Of a DNA stretch of 64,000 bases, positions 57,745 to 64,000 are shown piece after piece; the stretch's first letter is position 1; each line of letters begins with the position of its first letter. Below the pieces are notes generated by a model, which saw only the letters and a program-made list of their open reading frames with translations, had not been told where the DNA came from and did not search any database. The stretch spans positions 434,001-498,000 of the forward strand of contig CALYLX010000145.1 of the NCBI GenBank assembly GCA_944990035.1. Reading direction: 5' to 3'. Source of the stretch: Clitopilus passeckerianus (taxonomy: Eukaryota > Basidiomycota > Agaricomycetes > Agaricales > Entolomataceae). The position numbers and the translations under genes are program-made.

Positions 57745-57925
57745 ATTGCTAAGTAGTACTTGAGTTGTACAGCAATATTGCGAGGTTGCCGACACCTCGA
57801 AAAAGGAAGAAAAGGACGGAGAGCAGGCTCCGAAGCCGATGAGAGAAAGTCACAGCAATCATATTCACGTAAAAACTTCCCAAAGACTAACTCAAAGAGA
57901 AAGGGATGCCATTAGTTATTATAGT

Positions 57926-59761
57926 CTAAAGAAAATCTAACCCGACTCCGACTTGAATCCCTCTTCCGGACCCGTCGCTCTTGCTTGCCACCAGAGGCAC
58001 GCCAAAGTTGACCTCCACCCGTACCGGATCGAAGCGATAGATCAAGCCCACACCCGCCGATATAGATGGTTGACTGAGAGTACTTTTGATGTTCTCGATG
58101 AGGGGACGTGCTGTTGAAGGGTGTCAGTGCCGCCCTGTCACCTATCTGAGAAGAAGACTCACATTTGTCTATTCCGTCTAACCGCCCTGCGTTCAACCAC
58201 ACATGCGTTTTTACCGGCCAGTGAGGCTTGATAGGGAGGTTTGAAATAACGCTCAATCCTGCAGACCAATAAAGGTCTCCACCAAGTGAATCATCTGGGA
58301 GAGTCAGTCGGGATAATACAGGGTGAAGAGGCTAAGCACCTACTTCCATCTCGTGGCCCTAAGGTGTTGCTCTTGAAGCTCCGAACGGATGTCGGGCCGC
58401 CAAGTTGGAAACGATCCGAGAATAGACTAGGTTTTGAATCGCCCCATAAAAGCCCCGATTTTGCGGCAAATGATAGTGACTAGAGGGACCGAGATCACCA
58501 TAAATCCAATTATAGAAGATTCTACCTACCACTCCGTTTGTGAGAGGGCGTGAAATTTGAGTCTCTCCTTCTGCCTTGTAAAAGGAGGCATCTCCACCAA
58601 GGCCTGCAAATTCGGTGAAGACTTTCGCGTAATGTCCTTTTGTTGCCGCAATTCTATCATTGCGAGTGTCAACAACGTAGCTGTAGGAGACTGAGGATTT
58701 GGATGATTGGCCTGCAGCTTCTCTCATGCTAATAATGGATGGGTACAAGTCAATTACGGAGGCAATAGCGGACAAACACACCTGAGCGAGGCCGTTGGTG
58801 TCAAGTTGCCAACATGACGCAGTACGGCTTCATATGCAAGTTCATGGGCTCCAGTATACGGTGTTCCGTTCTGAATCAGAGATAAGCTTGGGCACTGCAA
58901 ATTCAAGAGGTATTCTGACCTAGCTCACCCTTATGATAGCTTTGAGTCCTCTCAATGCCTCCGTGCTACTAGCGAAGGTAGTGTTGTCTCTCTCAATCCC
59001 AAAGGCCGTGACTTCTCCGTGTGTTTCAAGGTCAGAAGTCAGAGGTGCTGTGAGGCAGCCACGGAATGACCGTTTGGTCTGCGTGCCGAAGGATACATTG
59101 GCTTCGAATACTTCGGCACCTCCAAAGACGTTTCGTATTCTTCCTGTAGCAGACTGGGTAAAGATGGCACAGAGTGAGAGAAGGATAGGCGGCCACAGGA
59201 AAGAAACGTACTGCCGACCCTTCGTTGTTCCCAAGTTCCGTTGAGGTATTCAGGAAATAGCGACCCTTCTCTCGGGTTTTAAAAACTATGTCAATGTCCT
59301 CTGGACCACTCATTACGTCCCTCGAACGTTCCAGGGTAGCCTCTACTGAGCTGAAAATATCGGTCTTTTTAAGGAGATGCGCCAGGTGCCTCGTGGTGTG
59401 TAGGGCAGATTCAAGGTTGCCATTCTCAGCAGTTTCGGAGGACTTTGCTAATACTGGGTTGATGATGAAGCCAAGGAAGGATTTGCGAGTGTTTTTGGCG
59501 CCATCCACTCGCACTGAGGAGATATTCATTGTTGTGGAAAGGTTGGATTGGATCTGTCAGGTAATTAGCGAATTCTAGCGAACATTTGACCAGACAACAT
59601 ACCACTTCTGACAGATGCAAGACTGCAGACTCGTACTCTCCTCTGAGCCTTCGAGCGATACGCTCTTCCTGCCATTGCAATACCTTCTTGATTTCCGGCG
59701 GTTCTTTGTCCCGTGGAGAAGAAGTATTCTGCAGCGGCGGACTCAGTGAAGGAGCAGTCAT
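57926..59761 (-). CDS. SAM50: Mitochondrial SAM50/TOB55 beta-barrel assembly protein
   Basis: Core of the sorting and assembly machinery in the mitochondrial outer membrane, an Omp85-family barrel. Starts MTAPSLSPPLQNTSS (ATG 59761). POTRA-like region (MNISSVRVDGAKNTRKSFLG ... LKKTDIFSSVEATLER), then beta strands to a C-terminal aromatic end (IQVGVGLDFL). The signature LGGPTSVRSFKSNTLGPRDG with DSLGG lies about 120 residues from the end. Eight or so exons, about 490 aa as traced, normal for the family. Confidence 0.92.
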
Positions 59762-60771
59762 GTCTAGACAGAGGGTTAAGTTCGTGTACGAGACGAGATG
59801 TCGAGGACTTACTATGACTGCGAGGGCCCTGGTAGCCTGTGGACGCGTTTTCGACCTTCGAGCTGGCTGGTCGAATTCCTGTTAGCCCCGATGTTACAAA
59901 TGGAGATGTCGGCACGTGATGATCCTCATGTCATTCTCCGAGCACAAACGGCAATTTAGTCTCACGGCAGACAAGATTGAGCAAGTCTGACTGACGAACT
60001 TTTGGGACAAGTTCAATTCGCGCTTTCTTTGTGATAGAGGCTGCGACGAAAGCAAATGAAAGGTGGCCCAACCACCAGCTGTTATCGCCCCTGCCAATCT
60101 GTAGTCAGGCAGTGCCGGAGAGTGGATTGATATCAAGGATACTCACACTACGCTCAGGTGGCCCTAATATGCTGAAAGGGTTGAGGGAACTTGGCAGGAC
60201 ACTGCTCTAGCTTCAGGAATGGATGTAGGTCCTAGTCTATACTCAGATTATTAATCGTAGACGATTTCTTTCAGTCTTCTGTTTCTCTTGGAACGCCAAT
60301 CAAGTCCACACATCTCTTGGTTTGCCCATGTGGAATGCAGCAACCGACCTCAACCCTGCTCCCACAAGATTTTCTCCTCCAGGGCCGCTCGGTCAACCTT
60401 GCTCGTCCGCAATCCCATTGGGCCATCAAGGTCAGATCTTTGCCACATCAGGGCACTTCATCATGAACGTCCCCATTCGGACCGGAAAAATAGCTGGTTG
60501 TGATGGTTAGCATACAGACCTGGGAGACTCGCCACTGGCTCGGGAACAGATGGTTGGGACCGGGTTGTGCCTTTCTTGAGTGGCGCCAGGTTTTTCCACC
60601 GAACCTGTCTGCAGGAAGTATCTTAACGTCGAGGAACAGTGGTTTCCATCCTTTCGGTCTTCCCCACATATGCCAGTGAACTATGTCTGCTGCAGATGTT
60701 TGCAACATACCTCATGATATCGCACTCTTGTACGTTCTTTGTCAATATCCTAAAGGTAATCAACTGATGGG
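59762..60771. other. About 1 kb without a confident gene
   Basis: On the minus strand, 60135-59960 after a possible 3' splice site (CTACAG) reads GRGDNSWWLGHLSFAFVAAS to a stop, like an exon of a small membrane protein, but I found no ATG exon. On the plus strand, 60332-60512 is an open frame (MWNAATDLNPAPTRFSPPGP) that is Pro-rich and unsupported. Otherwise nothing is seen. Confidence 0.4.
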
Positions 60772-62384
60772 ATGATCTTCTCAAATAGAACTGGCCCCAT
60801 GGTGTGTTCACAGGTCAATCTCTTCGACAAGGCTTCTCACTTCTGACGGCTGCAGCTCTTGGGCAACTTCTTTGGCTACTTATTTTATGGCATTCTCATC
60901 GTGCAGATCTGTGAGCGCATCACACCTCTTTTGAAGTTCAACCAGCTGAAGCAGGACTCTAGTCTTGTATTATCATAGATTCCCCAATGACCCGTACCGG
61001 TTACAGGCACTTGGTTCGTGCTCACGCATGCTTCTCGCCATTTGACCGCATGTCCTCACCAAAATTCAGTCTGGTTCACCTTTTTTATAGATACCCTCGG
61101 AAATATATTCCACACCATTGCCGCTTGGAACTTCCTCGCGGATGGCTGGGGTCACGTCGAACGGCTGGGACCGGTAGATTGGCCGTTTGGGCCTGCGCCA
61201 CTTTTGACGCAGCTGGGTGCGTCTGTTATTGTGATAGGGAGATTTACTTCTGATCTTATTCTATTACCAGTTGCGTTCTGCGTCCAAACTTTCTTCAGTT
61301 GGAGAATACACAAGCTGAAAGGCCTCATCATACTTCCCGTGGTCATTGAGCTTGCAAGTCTTCCCTCCACAGTGACTACAAACACCCACTGAGTACAGTT
61401 CTAGGTTGCTTTACTCTCGCTTGCTATGGCTGCATACAGTGGGATCAATGTAAATCTCGATATCACATTGACATTAAAATTTCGGACTCAATATTCCGCA
61501 GGGTTTACAATTAGGTCTTGTCGGATTACACACCGAAAAACCCTTTGTCATCGTGAGTTAGCATGTCTTCGGATCCCGAGCCAAGCCTAAGGTCATGCTT
61601 CCAGACTTGGCTTTTGGGCAGCACTCTGGTGGACTTCGTGATCGCAGCCTCCATGGTTATAATTGTGCGTAGTCGGCTGTTCTTGTAACGGAACGAGTGC
61701 TGACATTGTCACTTCCCCAGCTACTACAAGCCCAACAAAAAACTGTTTATGCTTCCACTCGTTCGATGCTCCGCAAGCTCATCACGCTAACGGTTGAGAC
61801 TGGGGTTGTTACGGGGCTAGGCGCTTTGGCAGAATTGATACTCTATCTCATCTTCCCTGACAATAATATGCACTTCCTACCGTACGTTCTGATTTGCCGC
61901 CATCAGACCAAAGATCCAGAGCTGACTTCATCAATTAGATTCCTCATGCTAGCAAAACTGTACGATCCCTCTTCGGTGCAATTTCAATTCGCTAACTATG
62001 ACGCTCAGGTACTCCAATACATTACTTGCTGCGCTTAACGCACGGTCCAATTTGGCTCAAGAAAGCGTCCTTGCACCAGCCCTGTGGAACCATTCCTCTC
62101 TGTCGAATGGACATGATATGTCGACCGGGTTTTCTTCTAGAATACCGCAAGATTTCACCACCGAATCAGCATTCCTTTCTACCCGTGATATCGAGTCACA
62201 TTCCGAATCGGTGAGCAATCCGAGCTCGAACGCTTCATCGCAAGTGATTAACGTCCACCATGGCAGCTATCCCGATCGAATTCCGTGTTCCAAACTCCAT
62301 CATCCGTTAAACGTGTATCTAGAGCCGTCGGACCATGATAATACAAAGACCTATACACAAGACATAGTAGATCGCCAGAGTTGA
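60772..62384 (+). CDS. DUF6534 multi-pass membrane protein
   Basis: Member of a seven-helix family greatly expanded in agaricomycetes, function unknown. First exons by phase: 60772-60801 (MIFSNRTGPM), 60856-60910 (LLGNFFGYLFYGILIVQI), then FLYYHRFPNDPYRLQAL, VWFTFFIDTLGNIFHTIAAW, VAFCVQTFFSWRIHKLKG. A later TM block (TLTVETGVVTGLGALAELIL) precedes the conserved C-terminal word LAKLYSNTLLAALNAR, which defines the DUF6534 domain. A hydrophilic Ser-rich tail ends at TGA 62382-62384. The initial ATG gives the GPM-LLGNF join typical of the family. Confidence 0.82.
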
Positions 62385-62624
62385 CAGCATTTGAGAGGCC
62401 CGTCCCAACCGCCCGAATGTCAGCGTTGACCTCCTTTTCTGTTTGGCTTCTCGCTTTTGAACCCCACTCCGGGACGTGCGAACTATGACGTGTTACGTAA
62501 TGGGCACCCTTCGGCATTGAGGTCCGCCCGCCTATTGAGCTCTGAAATTTAAAATATGCTCGGGTTAAAATCTTTCCTTGGTTCGTCTTCTTCACCCCGG
62601 CCACCATCTTGAATAGTGCGAGCA

Positions 62625-64000
62625 ATGTCAACCAGCGCGCATTATCAAGGACCTGCCTCATTACCGTCAGATTACGCCCTACTCTCACGGTTTGTTGGAC
62701 GTTACTCTGATGGTGACCGAACCGAACAACATTCGGGGTCAGAGGATGAAGAATTAGAGGCGTCAGACGATGAACATCTATCACCAAACTGGGTGGCTCG
62801 AAGAGCTAGCTTACCCTCATCCCAACACCGGCCAACGCGGCCAACAATCTACGCTAATGGCCAACCCAACCACAGGACTAGTATTCTCATGCCTACCCCT
62901 GTTGCTACTGAGAACACACCACTTCTCAACCCACCAGTCCCGCGACTGGACGAACCCTACGATTCCGAACTTGTACATGAAGATGCCAGCAAGACAAAAA
63001 TGTTTTGGGAGGAACTTCGAGTCCTCACCAGATATGCACTTCCAGTATTTGGGTTGGTCGTGTGCCACTTTTTGCTTTATCATTCCAAGCTGATTTGCAA
63101 CCCTTAACAGGACTCATCTGCTCGAGTTCAGTCTCATCATGGCTTCTACAGTATCGATTGGGCATATTTCGACCACTGCTCTGGCTGCTATCACCCTGGG
63201 ATCCATGACCGCGAACGTTACAGGCCTGAGCATCGTCCAGGGTTTCACCAGCGCCCTTGATACAATGCTTCCTGCGGCATGGACATCTGCGCACCCTGAG
63301 CTCGTCGGGCTCTGGGCACAGCGAATGGGTCAGTACTAGCTGCCAATTCAAGAACTCGGATTAATTGTCTATCACAGTTGTCGTCATGTTCGCGCTACAA
63401 GTGGTATGATTCCGCTGTCCACCCTTTGAGTCGCAGATTTGCTGACTATGTCGTCACTCCGTTATTCAGCCTATACTCCTCATCTGGTTCAATGCTGAGG
63501 TCATTCTTCTCGCCCTTGGACAAGATCCCGAAGTTGCCAGATTGGCAGCCCTTTATCTTCGTTGGGTTTCTCTGGGCTTACCAGGTATGTGTATTTGTGT
63601 TCACTCCGATCAATTTCCAAAAGCTTATCGGTTATCTAAAGCCTACACCTTCAATCTTGTTAGCCGGTAAGCCGATAATTTTCCGAGGTCACAAACTCAT
63701 GCTCACACGTTCCGTTGCAGACGATACTTCCAATCTCAAGGTAGCTAACAAATTTACCTTCCAGTACTGGCGCTCAACCGTCTGCCAACAGGCTTGTTTG
63801 CTGTTCCTACTCAGATTATCTTCGTGGTTGCCCCTCTAAATGTGGTGTTCAATTACCTGCTAGGTACTGAGCGCTTTCTATATTCCTTTTCACCTTATTC
63901 ATCACATTCACAGTCTGGGGACCGGAACGGATACGCCTCGGGTTCATTGGTGCTCCAATAGCCACCGCCATATCCTTCAACCTAGTGTCCATCATGTCCA
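62625..64000 (+). CDS. MATE-family transporter (5' part, runs off the window)
   Basis: Cation-coupled multidrug/toxin extrusion antiporter. ATG 62625 (MSTSAHYQGPASLPSDYALL). About 125 residues of acidic, Ser-rich cytosolic N-terminus come first (GSEDEELEASDDEHL, ENTPLLNP), then RYALPVFGTHLLEFSLIMAS and TALAAITLGSMTANVTGLSI, GFTSALDTMLPAAW, as in MATE helices 1-2. Further helices follow with KRYFQAQGL-like and FVVAPLNVVFNYLL sequence near 63830. Introns at 63050-63110 and later are short GT-AG. The 3' end is outside the window. Confidence 0.9.

Noticed and set aside
60448..60708. Minus-strand 86-codon frame and the plus-strand frame at 60332-60512
   Set aside because: Neither has homology I recognise, a good start context or a consistent splice continuation. 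Recorded only in the intergenic entry.

Overview
The window is nuclear DNA from a filamentous basidiomycete, most likely an agaricomycete. The evidence is short (about 45-70 nt) GT-AG introns in nearly every gene, several basidiomycete-type families (DUF6534 and DUF3433 membrane proteins, a multi-intron delta-12 desaturase), and a transposon load of chromovirus Ty3/gypsy, Ty1/copia, DIRS-like tyrosine-recombinase elements, LINEs and Tc1 elements. Species cannot be read from the sequence. Gene models were spliced by eye. Where exon counts or protein lengths are given, reading-frame phase was checked across every intron.

Region 1 (1 to about 30,110) is a nested transposon graveyard with no host gene that I can recognise. 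From left to right: a LINE ORF1 end; a LINE 3' end carrying a palindromic duplication; a LINE endonuclease-RT broken by a Tc1 element (3799-5408, TSD TA); an AT-rich stretch; a second LINE ORF2 end; a LINE tail split by a full-length gypsy chromovirus (6897-13491, TSD CCGGT); an ORF1-only LINE remnant broken by a solo LTR (14082-14654, TSD GAGAG) and by a second Tc1 element (15835-17439); a plus-strand LINE ORF1; and a DIRS-like element (about 19,430-30,110). The DIRS-like element is itself broken by a hAT-type MITE (22621-23045, 8-bp TSD) and a full-length copia element (24052-29496, TSD CTGCA). Almost every element carries stops, frameshifts or deletions.

Region 2 (about 30,110-64,000) is compact gene space, about one gene per 2 kb on both strands. 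Order: conserved unknown protein (-), GPI-type secreted protein (-), delta-12 fatty-acid desaturase (+), DUF3433 membrane protein (-), tRNA m5C methyltransferase Trm4/NCL1 (-), tRNA-Val(AAC) (+), proteasome beta2/PUP1 (-), aldehyde dehydrogenase (+), CBP3/UQCC1 complex III assembly factor (-), an acidic protein with an EF-hand-like tail (+), a dibasic-rich secreted protein (+), a damaged transaldolase-family gene (-), TORC2 subunit SIN1/AVO1 (+), HOS1/HDAC8-like deacetylase (-), SAM50 (-), a DUF6534 protein (+) and a MATE transporter (+, running off the end). These are mostly housekeeping functions and do not form a metabolic cluster.

Small TIR elements also reach the gene space. A 636-bp foldback element sits exactly on the start codon of the transaldolase gene and has duplicated the ATG as its target site. 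Two copies of a 180-bp TA-targeting MITE lie in opposite orientations, one inside an intron of the DUF3433 gene. The desaturase contains a 5-nt microexon. I see no CRISPR array, rRNA gene or secondary-metabolite cluster.
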